Source of the DNA: Microbacterium trichothecenolyticum
Lineage (GTDB): Bacteria; Actinomycetota; Actinomycetes; Actinomycetales; Microbacteriaceae
Assembly: GCF_000956465.1 (NCBI RefSeq)
Contig: NZ_JYJA01000033.1
Coordinates: 1-64,000, forward strand
Direction of reading: 5' to 3'
DNA: 64,000 nucleotides
This document shows positions 34,220-41,990 of this stretch, piece by piece (position 1 is the stretch's first letter; each line of letters begins with the position of its first letter). The translations under genes were made by a program, and so were the position numbers. Under the pieces are notes generated by a model. The model did no database searches. It had not been told where the DNA came from and was given only the letters and a program-made list of their open reading frames with translations.

Positions 34220-35174
34220 CGACCTTCATCTGGATGAACGAGAGGATGGCGACGAGCATGAGGATCACATACGAGATCGCCGCGGCGTAGCCGAAGTTGG
34301 GGTTCTTCTGGAACGACACCTCGTAGAGGTAGTGCGCCATGGACATGGTCTGGTGGGCCGGTCCGCCTTGGGTCAGCGCCCACGACTCGTCGAACATCTG
34401 CAGGGTGCCGTTGATCGAGAGGATCGCGGTGAGCACGATCATCGGCTTGAGCTGCGGCACGGTGACGTACCAGAAGGTCTGGAAGGCGTTCGCGCCGTCC
34501 ATGCGGGCGGCCTCGATGCTCGAGTGGTCGATGTTCTGGAGGGCGGCCAGGTAGAAGACCATGTTGTAGCCGGTCCACCGCCACAAGAGGCCGAGGATGA
34601 TCACGAACCGTGCGGTCTCGGCCTGCCCGAGCCAGTTGATCGGGCCGCCGATGGCGCCGATCGACATCAGCATGTCGTTGACGAAGCCGTCGTTCGCGAA
34701 CAGCGTGCGGAACACCAGCGAGTACGACACCAGCGACACCGCGCAGGGCAGGAAGATCGCCGTGCGCCACAGCGCCTTGAACCGCAGCTTGGGGTTGTTC
34801 AGCAGGTTCGCCAGCACGAGAGCCAACGCCAGCATGATCGGCACCTGGATGATCAGGTAGATGAAGGTGTTCGTCAGTGTGAGCCGGAAGATGTCGTCGC
34901 TCAGCAGGCGCTGGTAGTTGTACCAGAGCGGATCGGCGAACTCGAGGCGCGTGCCCCGTCCCGTCTGCAGCGACAGGACGAACGCCTGCGCCATCGGGAT
35001 GAAGCTCATGAACAGGATGAGCAGCGCGGCGGGGAGCAGGAACCCCCAGCCGGTGAGACTGCGGCGGCGCGTGTTGTTCAGCCACGGCTTGCGGTCGCCG
35101 ATGTAGTTGTCGAGCGGCGGCGGCTGCCTGCGTCTGCTCGAAGTCTTGGTGCGGGTCTTCACGTCGGAGGCCAC
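34203..35174 (-). CDS. Carbohydrate ABC transporter permease (MalF-like)
   Basis: A 323-residue membrane permease. A basic N-terminal tail of about 45 residues is followed by six segments (GWGFLLPAALLILFMSFIPMAQA first). The EAA loop is EAARMDGANAFQTFWYVTVP. It starts with GTG. A 16 bp-arm hairpin lies between it and the binding-protein gene upstream, and its end overlaps the second permease. Together they form the membrane pore of the sugar importer. Confidence 0.93.
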   Translation of the reverse strand: MASDVKTRTKTSSRRRQPPPLDNYIGDRKPWLNNTRRRSLTGWGFLLPAALLILFMSFIPMAQAFVLSLQTGRGTRLEFADPLWYNYQRLLSDDIFRLTLTNTFIYLIIQVPIMLALALVLANLLNNPKLRFKALWRTAIFLPCAVSLVSYSLVFRTLFANDGFVNDMLMSIGAIGGPINWLGQAETARFVIILGLLWRWTGYNMVFYLAALQNIDHSSIEAARMDGANAFQTFWYVTVPQLKPMIVLTAILSINGTLQMFDESWALTQGGPAHQTMSMAHYLYEVSFQKNPNFGYAAAISYVILMLVAILSFIQMKVGDKRD

Positions 35175-35214
35175 GGAGTCGTCTCTTTCCTCGGGCGGTC
35201 AGGGCCACGGTTCC

Positions 35215-35249
35215 GGTCCGGCCGGGCGACGTCGTCGCCCGGCCGGACC
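35215..35249 (-). repeat. Intercistronic hairpin between binding protein and permease
   Basis: Perfect 16 bp arms GGTCCGGCCGGGCGAC and GTCGCCCGGCCGGACC with a three-base loop, 10 bases after the binding-protein stop and without a T-tract. Such hairpins protect the upstream message end or cut readthrough, which would give more binding protein than permease. Confidence 0.8.
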
Positions 35250-35259
35250 ATCGCCGGGG

Positions 35260-36561
35260 TTACTGCATCGCGAACTCGACGTTGGCCTGCGCCTCTTCCA
35301 GCGCGGTGGTCATGTCGGTGCCGCCCATGATCTGCGTCATGGCCGTGCTCACCGCGTCGCGCGCCTCGTAGTAGTACGCACCCGTGTTGTTCGAGGGGAC
35401 CTCCGGGCCGAACTTGACGACGTCGGCGAAGATCGGCTGACCCCCGAAGAAGGCGATCGGCTCGTTGTAGACGTCGCTGTCACCGGCCGGGATCCAGTTC
35501 GCGACCGCGCCCGCCTTCGGCAGGATCGTGTCGTACAGCTCGGTCGAGCCGGCGAAGGTCGCGGCGAGGAAGTCCGACGCGAGGTCGACGTCGGCCGTCG
35601 AGGAGATCGCCCACGACGATCCGCCGTTGGCGGAGTAGTTCGTAGCGCCCGACACGCCGTCGAGCTTGGGGAGGTTGGTGACGGCCCACTTGCCGTCCTG
35701 GTCCTCCGCGGTCTGGATCGAGCCGACGATCCACACGCCGTTGATCGTGCCCCCGACGGTGCCGTTGACGAGGGTGCCGATGTACTCGTCCCAGGAGTTG
35801 ACCTCGACGAGCACGCCCGCCTCGACGAGCTGGGTGTAGACGCCGATGGCCGCCTCGAGCGCGTCGTTGTCGACGATCGTGGGGTTGCCCTCGTCGTCGA
35901 ACAGGCTGGCGCCGGCCGACTGCAGCATCATCATCGGGATGTCGGCGGAGCCGGCCTGGCCCGACAGCAGCGGCTGCCCGGTCTTGGCGAGCACATCCTT
36001 GCCGATCGTGAGGTACTGGTCCCACGTGATGTCGGTGAAGTCGTCGACGGTGTAGCCCGCCTCCTCGAGCACGTCGGTGCGCAGCGCCGTGATCGCGGTG
36101 CCGGCGTCGAAGGGCACGCCGTAGTTGATGTCGTCGATCGTCGAGTAGTCGACGACGGACTGCGGGAACTCCGAGAAGTCGATGTCGGAGTCGCTGAAGT
36201 CCGAGAACAGGTCGGGGTAGTTCAGCCCGTTCTTCTGGAACGCGTTGTTCTGCATCAGGAAGATGTCGGGCAGCTCGTCGAACGCCTGCGACTGCGCGAT
36301 GGTCGTGAGCTTGGTCTGGAGGTCGTCCCACGGCACCTCGACGATGTCGAGCGAGAAGTCGGGGTGGTCCTCCTGGTAGACCTTCTCGGCCTCCTCCATC
36401 GCGTAGATGTTGAAGGCGGGATCCCAGGTCCAGACGGTGAGCGTCTGGTCCCCGTCTCCCTCGCCGGAGCCGCCGCCCGACCCGCTGCAGGAGGTCAGGG
36501 TCAGCGCGAGAGGCACGGCGAGCACGAGGGCTCCCGCGGTCAGCTTGGTGAAGCGCTTCAT
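35260..36561 (-). CDS. Extracellular sugar-binding lipoprotein
   Basis: A 433-residue family 1 solute-binding protein. The signal peptide VLAVPLALTLTSC carries a lipobox with Cys near residue 25, followed by a Gly/Ser-rich linker. The mature start is QTLTVWTWDPAFNIYAMEEAEKVYQEDHPD, with the typical GTINGVWIVG and NGGSSWAISS segments. The start at 36561 follows a GGAAGGAT site. It captures sugar for the two permeases encoded downstream. It has a long leader (about 200 bp) and is controlled from the LacI-type operator. Being first in the operon and followed by a hairpin fits high expression. Confidence 0.94.
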   Translation of the reverse strand: MKRFTKLTAGALVLAVPLALTLTSCSGSGGGSGEGDGDQTLTVWTWDPAFNIYAMEEAEKVYQEDHPDFSLDIVEVPWDDLQTKLTTIAQSQAFDELPDIFLMQNNAFQKNGLNYPDLFSDFSDSDIDFSEFPQSVVDYSTIDDINYGVPFDAGTAITALRTDVLEEAGYTVDDFTDITWDQYLTIGKDVLAKTGQPLLSGQAGSADIPMMMLQSAGASLFDDEGNPTIVDNDALEAAIGVYTQLVEAGVLVEVNSWDEYIGTLVNGTVGGTINGVWIVGSIQTAEDQDGKWAVTNLPKLDGVSGATNYSANGGSSWAISSTADVDLASDFLAATFAGSTELYDTILPKAGAVANWIPAGDSDVYNEPIAFFGGQPIFADVVKFGPEVPSNNTGAYYYEARDAVSTAMTQIMGGTDMTTALEEAQANVEFAMQ

Positions 36562-36944
36562 GGGATTGCAGATCCTTCCGTGGATTCCGTGACGCCGAAG
36601 CGGTGCCACGGCGGCGAGACACGCTGCACGTGGTGCCGTGCAGAGCGTGGGGCGGATCAGTCGTCGGCGCGTCGGAACGCGCGTCGGAACGAACAGGGAC
36701 ATACCGGAGATACCGCGGCGATGCGGCGTCGCATCGTGTGCTCTCCGGTGAGCACGCCGTCCTCTGACTCCGAAGGAAAGCTAACACTGGTAACGTCACC
36801 ACGCCAGTGTTTTAGCGGATTTTCATTTTGGGGATCCTCCTCGCGAACGCCGTCGAGCAAGGTCGCCGACGGCGGCTTCGGCGTGCATGCCGAGGCGCGG
36901 AGGGATGCTGCGGCGCCGGCGTCGCCCCATCGCGCGGCGTACCG
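36562..36944. other. Intergenic region: operon leader and promoter
   Basis: About 380 bp without a supported gene. The left part (36562-36780) is the untranslated leader of the sugar operon, GC-rich with a GCACGTGGTGCCGTGC-type local inverted repeat near 36630. The AT-richer core (36780-36830) holds the operator and promoter. The right part (36840-36944) has no signal I can name and follows the stop of the VOC gene. Confidence 0.6.
36783..36811 (-). promoter_or_regulatory. LacI-type operator nested in a larger dyad
   Basis: TGGTAACGTCACCA (36788-36801) is symmetric except for one pair and has the central CG step typical of LacI-family sites. It lies inside a wider dyad AACACTGG (36783-36790) / CCAGTGTT (36804-36811). 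It is the only AT-rich site in the promoter region of the sugar operon. Confidence 0.7.
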
Positions 36945-37331
36945 TCAGCCCTCGGTCGGGAGGGCCTCCGCGCCGAGGTTCACGAGGTTGCCGGCGGGGT
37001 CGCGCACCTGGGCGACACGCTCGCCCCACGGCATGTCCTCCGGCTGCTGGATCGGGTGACCGCCCGCGGCCACCCACGCGCGGAACGCATGGTCGACATC
37101 GTCGACGTAGAACCACAGCGCGGCCCTCTCGCCGCCACCAGGCGGCAGCGCGTCCTCGTCACGGCCGATCCCGAGCGGGACCCCGTCGATCCTCAGCGAC
37201 ACGTAGGCGTCGGCGCCGTGCTCGTCGGCGAACCGGTAGTCGACGACCCCGCCGAGCGCGCGCTCGTAGAACCGCACGAGCTCGGGGAGTTCGCGTGTCA
37301 GCAGGATCGGGAACAGGCTCCGCACCGCCAT
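36945..37331 (-). CDS. VOC-family (glyoxalase/bleomycin-resistance-like) protein
   Basis: A 128-residue single VOC domain: LFPILLTRELPELVRFYERALGGVVDY at the start, AALWFYVDDVDHAFRAWVAAGG in the middle, and the closing VRDPAGNLVNLG. Ligands for a metal are incompletely conserved, so a binding or resistance role is as likely as catalysis. A TAGCGT box lies six bases before the ATG (37338-37343), suggesting a leaderless message. Not linked to neighbours. Confidence 0.88.
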   Translation of the reverse strand: MAVRSLFPILLTRELPELVRFYERALGGVVDYRFADEHGADAYVSLRIDGVPLGIGRDEDALPPGGGERAALWFYVDDVDHAFRAWVAAGGHPIQQPEDMPWGERVAQVRDPAGNLVNLGAEALPTEG

Positions 37332-37337
37332 GGCCCC

Positions 37338-37343
37338 ACGCTA
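37338..37343 (-). promoter_or_regulatory. Putative -10 box of the VOC gene
   Basis: TAGCGT followed by six bases and the ATG at 37331. Confidence 0.45.
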
Positions 37344-37360
37344 CGCCGCCACACCCGCGC

Positions 37361-37440
37361 GAGACAGGGGATCCCCGCCGAGACCCGGGGGCGACGCCCC
37401 GGTCTCGCAGCGATTCCCCGGTCTCGGCGAGACCGGGGAT
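37361..37440. repeat. Cluster of five GAGACCGGGG units in alternating orientation
   Basis: GAGACAGGGG (37361), GAGACCCGGGG (37380), CCCCGGTCTCG (37397 and 37417) and GAGACCGGGG (37430) can pair in several ways. The last two form a near-continuous palindrome. It lies after the SDR stop at 37453 read on the minus strand, so it probably ends that operon, and it is just upstream of the VOC gene promoter. Confidence 0.75.
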
Positions 37441-37452
37441 TCGTCGGCGACG

Positions 37453-38292
37453 TCAGTCCAGGAAGATGTCGGGGAACAGCGCCTGGTCGGGCGTGCCGGG
37501 AACCGCGGCGTAGCCGGAGAAGTCCGTGACGCCGGCGGCCTCGAGCACGTCCTCGACGATGAGCGTCTGGCCGGTGTACTCGCGGGAAGGCTTCGTGAAG
37601 ATCTCGTACGCCGCATCGGCGTAGATGTCGGGTGTGCGGCTGACCTTCATCATGCGGTCGCCGCCGAGCGCGAACTTCACCGCCGCCGTCGCGATGGTGG
37701 TGCGCGGCCACAGCGTGTTGGCCGCGATCCCCGCCTCGGCGAACTCCGCGGCCATCCCCAGCGTGACCATCGTCATGCCGTACTTCGCCAGGGTGTACCC
37801 GGTGTGTCCGCCCAGCCATTTCGGCGACAGGTTGAGCGGCGGCGAGAGCGACAGGATGTGCGGGTTCGCGGCATCCCTCAGAATCGGCACCGCGGCGCGC
37901 GAGAGCATGAAGGTGCCGCGCACGTTGACGTCCTGCATGAGGTCGTACTTCTTGGCGTCGAGGTCGAGCGAGCGCGAGAGGTCGATGACCGACGCGTTGT
38001 TCACGACGATGTCGATGCCGCCGAACTCGCCCTGCGTCTTCAGCACGGCCTCGGTGACGTCGTCGTCGTTACGCACGTCGCCGACGATCGGGAGCGCCTG
38101 GCCGCCGGCGGCGCGGATCTCCTCGGCCGCCGAGTGCACCGTGCCCTCGAGCTTGGGGTGGGGCGTGCCCGTCTTCGCCAGCAGGGCGATGTTGGCGCCG
38201 TCGCGCGCCGCGCGCAGCGCGATCGCAAGGCCGATGCCACGGCTGCCGCCCGACATCAGGATGGTCTTTCCGGCGAGGGGCTTGTCGCTCAT
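37453..38292 (-). CDS. Short-chain dehydrogenase (HSDL2-like)
   Basis: A 279-residue SDR. The cofactor loop is MSGGSRGIGLAIAL, NNAS follows, and the active-site region reads LSLSPPLNLSPKWLGGHTGYTLAKYG with the Tyr-x-x-x-Lys pair. The insert LAKTGTPHPKLEGTVHSAAEEI is characteristic of the HSDL2-like subgroup, usually linked to fatty acid metabolism. It is the last gene of a three-gene operon with an enoyl-CoA hydratase and a 3-hydroxyacyl-CoA dehydrogenase. The substrate is probably an acyl derivative. Confidence 0.92.
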   Translation of the reverse strand: MSDKPLAGKTILMSGGSRGIGLAIALRAARDGANIALLAKTGTPHPKLEGTVHSAAEEIRAAGGQALPIVGDVRNDDDVTEAVLKTQGEFGGIDIVVNNASVIDLSRSLDLDAKKYDLMQDVNVRGTFMLSRAAVPILRDAANPHILSLSPPLNLSPKWLGGHTGYTLAKYGMTMVTLGMAAEFAEAGIAANTLWPRTTIATAAVKFALGGDRMMKVSRTPDIYADAAYEIFTKPSREYTGQTLIVEDVLEAAGVTDFSGYAAVPGTPDQALFPDIFLD

Positions 38293-38309
38293 CTCGGTGT
38301 CTCCTCGGG

Positions 38310-39086
38310 TCAGGATCGGGACTTGGCGGATGCCGCGGCGAAGGCCGCGACGCGCGCCTCGGCCTCGTCGGTGTCGAAGCGGGCGCCGATGGATCGGGCC
38401 TCGTCGTCGAGGTTCTCGGCGAACGAGCGCCCTGCTCCGGTGCGGACGAGGCGCTTGGCCTGCCCGAAGGCACCGGTGGCGTTGTCGAGCCAGAACCGCG
38501 CCACGGCTTCGGCGCGCGAGGCGACGTCGGCGACCGGGACGACCTCGGTGACGAGGCCCCAGTCGAGGGCGGTCGGGGCGTCGATGGTGAGGTCCTGCAG
38601 CAGGAGCTGCAGCGCACGCCGCTGACCGACCGCGGCGGGCAGCAGCGTCGAGACGCCGAGGTCGGGGGTGAGGCCGATGTTGGCGTACTTGCTGACGAAC
38701 TTCGACTGCTCCGACGCCACGATGTAGTCGGCGGCGAGCATCAGGCCCAACCCGCCGCCGGCGACCGCGCCCTGCACGGCGGCGACGATGGGCTTGTCCG
38801 ACTCCACGAAAGTGCGGATGCCGTCGTGGATCGTGTGGGCCGCGCCGGTCACGTCGGCGCCCGAGGCGCCTGACGTCGCCATCTCGATGACGTCGCCGCC
38901 GGCGCAGAAGGCCGGGCCCGCAGCATCCATGATGATGGCCCCCACCGACGCGTCGGAAGTGAGCTCGTGCGCGACGTCGCGCCAGCGGGCACCCATCTCG
39001 AAGCCCATGGCGTTGAGGGACGCCGGACGATTGAAGGTCACGCGCGCGAGGGCGCCGTCGCGGGTGACGAGGATCGAGTCGCTCAC
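38310..39086 (-). CDS. Enoyl-CoA hydratase/isomerase family protein
   Basis: A 258-residue crotonase-fold protein. The oxyanion-hole segments are FCAGGDVIEMA and VQGAVAGGGLGLMLAADYIVA. At the second catalytic position it has an aspartate in ANIGLTPDLGVSTLLP, as in PaaG-like isomerases, instead of the two-glutamate pattern of classical hydratases. An isomerase or a specialised hydratase role is therefore more likely than standard beta-oxidation hydration. It lies between two SDR genes in the same operon, with short gaps (9 and 17 bases). Confidence 0.9.
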   Translation of the reverse strand: MSDSILVTRDGALARVTFNRPASLNAMGFEMGARWRDVAHELTSDASVGAIIMDAAGPAFCAGGDVIEMATSGASGADVTGAAHTIHDGIRTFVESDKPIVAAVQGAVAGGGLGLMLAADYIVASEQSKFVSKYANIGLTPDLGVSTLLPAAVGQRRALQLLLQDLTIDAPTALDWGLVTEVVPVADVASRAEAVARFWLDNATGAFGQAKRLVRTGAGRSFAENLDDEARSIGARFDTDEAEARVAAFAAASAKSRS

Positions 39087-39095
39087 GTTCTCTCC

Positions 39096-39857
39096 TTACT
39101 TCGGCGCCATGCGAATGGCGCCGTCGAGGCGGATGGTCTCGCCGTTGAGGTAGCCGTTGTCGACGATCGACATCACCAGGCGCGCGTACTCGTCGGGCTT
39201 GCCGAGACGCTGCGGGTACGGCACCTGCTCGCCGAGGGAGTCCTGAGCGGCCTGCGGGAGGCCCATCAGCATGGGGGTCTCCATGATCCCGGGCGCGATC
39301 GTCACGACGCGGATGCCGTAACGCGCGAGCTCGCGGGCGATCGGCAGCGTCATCGCGTGCACGCCGCCCTTCGACGCCGAGTAGGCGGGCTGGCCGATCT
39401 GGCCGTCGAACGCGGCGACGCTCGCCGTGTTGACGATGACGCCACGGTCGCCGTCGGCTGTGGGCTCGCTCTTCGCTATGACGGCAGCGGCCTGCGAGAT
39501 GACGTTGTAGGTGCCGACGAGGTTCACGCGGATGATCCGCTCGAAGCCGTCCAGCGGCGACGGGTTGCCCTCGCGATCGAGCACCTTGGCGGGGGGCGCG
39601 ATCCCGGCGCAGTTCACGACGACGCGGAGGGGGCCGGATGCGGCAGCCGTCGCGACCGCGGCGGCCACCTGTTCGGGGTCGGTGACGTCGGACGGTGCGA
39701 ACGATCCCCCGAGCTCTGCGGCGATGTCGGCGCCGGCGGAGGTCGGCAGATCGACGATCGTGACGGTCGCGCCCGCGGCGGTGAGACGCCGGGCAGTGGC
39801 GAGGCCGAGTCCGCTCGCGCCACCGGTGACGAGCGCGGCGGTGCCCGTGAGGTCCAT
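39096..39857 (-). CDS. SDR-type 3-hydroxyacyl-CoA dehydrogenase (HSD10-like)
   Basis: A 253-residue SDR of the 17-beta-HSD10 type that oxidises 3-hydroxyacyl-CoA with NAD. Cofactor motif [19 protein letters not shown], the catalytic Ser in [26 protein letters not shown] with Tyr-x-x-x-Lys, and the HSD10-typical insertion [16 protein letters not shown] and C-terminal [15 protein letters not shown] are all present. GAAGGAG precedes the ATG. First gene of the operon with the enoyl-CoA hydratase and the second SDR, giving a beta-oxidation-like set without a thiolase. Confidence 0.93.
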   Translation of the reverse strand: MDLTGTAALVTGGASGLGLATARRLTAAGATVTIVDLPTSAGADIAAELGGSFAPSDVTDPEQVAAAVATAAASGPLRVVVNCAGIAPPAKVLDREGNPSPLDGFERIIRVNLVGTYNVISQAAAVIAKSEPTADGDRGVIVNTASVAAFDGQIGQPAYSASKGGVHAMTLPIARELARYGIRVVTIAPGIMETPMLMGLPQAAQDSLGEQVPYPQRLGKPDEYARLVMSIVDNGYLNGETIRLDGAIRMAPK

Positions 39858-39889
39858 GGATTCTCCTTCGAAGTCCGGGTTCTGCGGAA

Positions 39890-39920
39890 CCGCGTATCAG
39901 CATACGCGGGACTCAGTCCC
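39890..39920 (-). promoter_or_regulatory. Promoter dyads of the SDR-hydratase operon
   Basis: CCGCGTAT and ATACGCGG flank CAGC (39890-39909). TATGCT, a good minus-strand -10 box, lies inside this dyad at 39899-39904. A second dyad GGGAC-TCA-GTCCC (39908-39920) abuts it. A repressor on the first would block RNA polymerase. No regulator gene is adjacent. Confidence 0.5.
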
Positions 39921-39977
39921 ATCGCCCACCGACCGGCGACGCGACGGGACCAGGCTAACGGGCGGTCGCGGAGACCG

Positions 39978-40493
39978 TCACGGTCCGATCTGCGGGCCGA
40001 TGCGCGTGAGGGCCGAGATGCGATCGATCAGCTCAGCGGGCCGTGCCAGCAGCAGCCGTGCCTCGCCACGCGCGGTCAGGTACTCCACGAGCCGCGTCGT
40101 CGCCTGCGCGTCCCCGCGGCGGTAGCCCGAGAGGTAGTGCTGAGTGGCGCGCCATTCGAGCCGCTCCCCGTCGAGCGTCGTGATCACGACGACGAAGGTG
40201 GGGGTCTCGGCCGCCTCGCCGGTCTCGAGGCCACCGGCCACGCCGCCGAGCAGCGCCGCCGCCATGTCGGAGATCGCGGGGTACGGCCACCAGGTCGCCG
40301 GCGGTTCCACCGTGACCGTGTGCACCTGGGACCACGGCACGAACTGCGACCGCGGATCGCCGATGTGGCGGGAGAGCCCGTCGGGCGACAGCCGCACATG
40401 CCGCGCGGTGGTGTCGCCGATCGCGACCGCGGGCTCCGCGCCCTCGAGCGCCGTGAGGGGTCCTCGGCGGCGGGTGGCGCGAGTGGTGGGCAT
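39978..40493 (-). CDS. Conserved-looking hypothetical protein
   Basis: A 171-residue soluble protein of unknown function. The middle alternates short beta-like strands (ARHVRLSPDGLSRHIG, SQFVPWSQVHTVTVEPP, TFVVVITTLDGERLEWRA) and resembles a small PH-like or GRAM-like fold, but I do not recognise a family. The C-terminal half is helical and Arg/Leu rich. Codon use matches real genes. Monocistronic; upstream on the other strand is the DUF488 remnant. Confidence 0.7.
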   Translation of the reverse strand: MPTTRATRRRGPLTALEGAEPAVAIGDTTARHVRLSPDGLSRHIGDPRSQFVPWSQVHTVTVEPPATWWPYPAISDMAAALLGGVAGGLETGEAAETPTFVVVITTLDGERLEWRATQHYLSGYRRGDAQATTRLVEYLTARGEARLLLARPAELIDRISALTRIGPQIGP

Positions 40494-40549
40494 GCCCCCA
40501 TCCCACCACGCCGGTGGTGCACGGTGCGGCGGGCGGGTTGGATGGGCGC

Positions 40550-40694
40550 ATGGAGATCCGGCTCAAGCGCGTCGACGACGACCCGGCCCCGGGCGACGGC
40601 TTCCGCGTGCTGGTGGACCGGCCGTGGCCGCGGGGCCTCTCGAAGGAACGCGCCGCACTCGACCTGTGGGCGAAGGAGGTCGCTCCCTCGACCG
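40550..40694 (+). pseudogene. Truncated DUF488 gene remnant
   Basis: The first 48 codons match the conserved N terminus of DUF488 proteins: MEIRLKRVDDDPAPGDGFRVL, then VDRPWPRGLSKERAALDLWAKEVAPST. Normal members run about 115-120 residues and continue with a conserved Arg-x-Trp-Phe and HDPxRW stretch. Here homology stops after Ser-Thr, and the frame runs into unrelated sequence and the next gene. No continuation is visible in the other frames, so this is a deletion, not a single frameshift. A TTGGAT box six bases before the ATG suggests the promoter may still work and now read into the APH gene. Confidence 0.75.
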
Positions 40695-40722
40695 GAACCC
40701 GCGAGGTCCGGACTTCGCAGGG

Positions 40723-40740
40723 CCTCCCGCGCGCGGGAGG
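40723..40740 (+). promoter_or_regulatory. Perfect palindrome covering the APH ribosome site
   Basis: CCTCCCGCGCGCGGGAGG is an 18 bp palindrome whose last six bases, GGGAGG, are the ribosome-binding site for the GTG at 40750. As RNA it could hide that site. Confidence 0.6.
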
Positions 40741-40749
40741 ATGGAGCCC

Positions 40750-41475
40750 GTGTCGATCCCCGTCGAAGACGTCGCCGTCCCCGAACGCGTGCGCGCGCTC
40801 GCCGTCGGGGCGCGGCTCGCACCCGTCTGGCTCAACGAGCTCGGCGGCGTGACGTTCCGCGCCGACGACGGCAGGTACCTCAAGTACGGGCCCCGCAACG
40901 CCGAGACGTCGTTCGCGGGCGAGGCCGAACGGCTGCGGTGGGCGGCGCGGTACACCGCTGTCCCCCGGGTGCTCGAAGCCGGCGGCGACGACACCCACGA
41001 ATGGATGGTGACGGCGGCGCTTCCGGGCCTGTCGGCGGTGGACCCGCGATGGATCCCGGATGCTGCCACCGCCGTCCGTGCGGTCGGCGAGGGCCTGCGC
41101 GCGCTGCACGACGCGCTGCCCGTCGGCGACTGCCCCTTCGACTGGGGCGTGCCCGGGCGGATCGCGAACGCCGAGGGGCGCGGCATCCGTGTTCCCGAGG
41201 CGTTCCATGACGCGCCGCCGATCGACCGGCTGGTCGTGTGCCACGGCGATGCCTGCTGCCCGAACACGCTCATCGGCGACGACGGACGTTGGAGCGGGCA
41301 CGTCGACCTCGGCGCGTTGGGCGTCGCCGACCGCTGGGCCGACATCGCCGTGGCGTCGATGTCGACGGCGTGGAACTATGGCGAGGGATGGGAGGACGCC
41401 CTCATCGAGGCGTACGGGATCGAGCCCGATCGCGAGCGCCTCTCGTACTACCGGGAGCTGTGGAACGCGACATGA
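40750..41475 (+). CDS. APH-family phosphotransferase
   Basis: A 241-residue member of the aminoglycoside phosphotransferase family. The catalytic loop VVCHGDACCPNTLIG and the metal-binding GHVDLGALGVADRWADIAVA correspond to APH(3')-like kinases. The N-terminal nucleotide site includes FRADDGRYLKYGP. GTG at 40750 is preferred over ATG at 40741 because the GGGAGG site is nine bases before it and directly abuts the ATG. It might phosphorylate an aminoglycoside or a small metabolite; resistance cannot be assumed. The next gene overlaps it by 4 bp. Confidence 0.85.
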   Translation: MSIPVEDVAVPERVRALAVGARLAPVWLNELGGVTFRADDGRYLKYGPRNAETSFAGEAERLRWAARYTAVPRVLEAGGDDTHEWMVTAALPGLSAVDPRWIPDAATAVRAVGEGLRALHDALPVGDCPFDWGVPGRIANAEGRGIRVPEAFHDAPPIDRLVVCHGDACCPNTLIGDDGRWSGHVDLGALGVADRWADIAVASMSTAWNYGEGWEDALIEAYGIEPDRERLSYYRELWNAT

Positions 41476-41978
41476 CCGAGATCACCGGCAACGTGTGTGA
41501 CATCGACGGCAAGCCGAACCTCGTGATCCTGCGGCGCTTCCGCGCGACCGCCGAAGAGGTGTGGCGCGAGCTCACGGACTCCGCACGGCTCGAGCGGTGG
41601 ATCGGCCGCTGGGAGGGCGATCCCACGACCGGACACGTCACCTTCTTCATGACGGCGGAGGATCCGGATGCCTCGGGTGAGGAGTACACGATCCTCGAGT
41701 GCGACCGCCCGCGGCGCTTCGCCGGAGACACCTCGGCCGGGTCGGGTGCGTGGCATCTGTGGTTCGAGCTCGCCCCGGACGAGCACGGCGACACCGTGCT
41801 CACGTTCGGCCAGCGGCTGGGCCCCGAGGACGAGGTCGGCTCGATCGGCCCGGGCTGGGAGTACTACCTCGACCGGCTGGTCGCGGCCCAGGCAGGCGTC
41901 GCCGTCGACAGCGTGAACTGGGACGACTACTTCCCCGCGCTGCAGCCCGGGTACGAGCGGCTGGTCGCCGGCGGCTGA
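41472..41978 (+). CDS. SRPBCC/AHSA1-domain protein
   Basis: A 168-residue protein of the START-like SRPBCC superfamily, AHSA1 group. The start LVILRRFRATAEEVWRELTDSARLERWIGRWEGDP, the core EEYTILECDRPRRFAGD and the closing WEYYLDRLVAAQAG fit the family, which binds hydrophobic ligands. Its ATG overlaps the phosphotransferase stop (ATGA), so the two are translated together. It is convergent with the EcfT gene. Function unknown. Confidence 0.88.
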   Translation: MTEITGNVCDIDGKPNLVILRRFRATAEEVWRELTDSARLERWIGRWEGDPTTGHVTFFMTAEDPDASGEEYTILECDRPRRFAGDTSAGSGAWHLWFELAPDEHGDTVLTFGQRLGPEDEVGSIGPGWEYYLDRLVAAQAGVAVDSVNWDDYFPALQPGYERLVAGG

Positions 41979-41990
41979 CGCCGGGCCCGT

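Noticed and set aside
40750..41475. Calling the APH-family gene an aminoglycoside resistance gene
   Set aside because: Family membership is clear, but many chromosomal APH-like kinases do not confer resistance and nothing in the context supports it.
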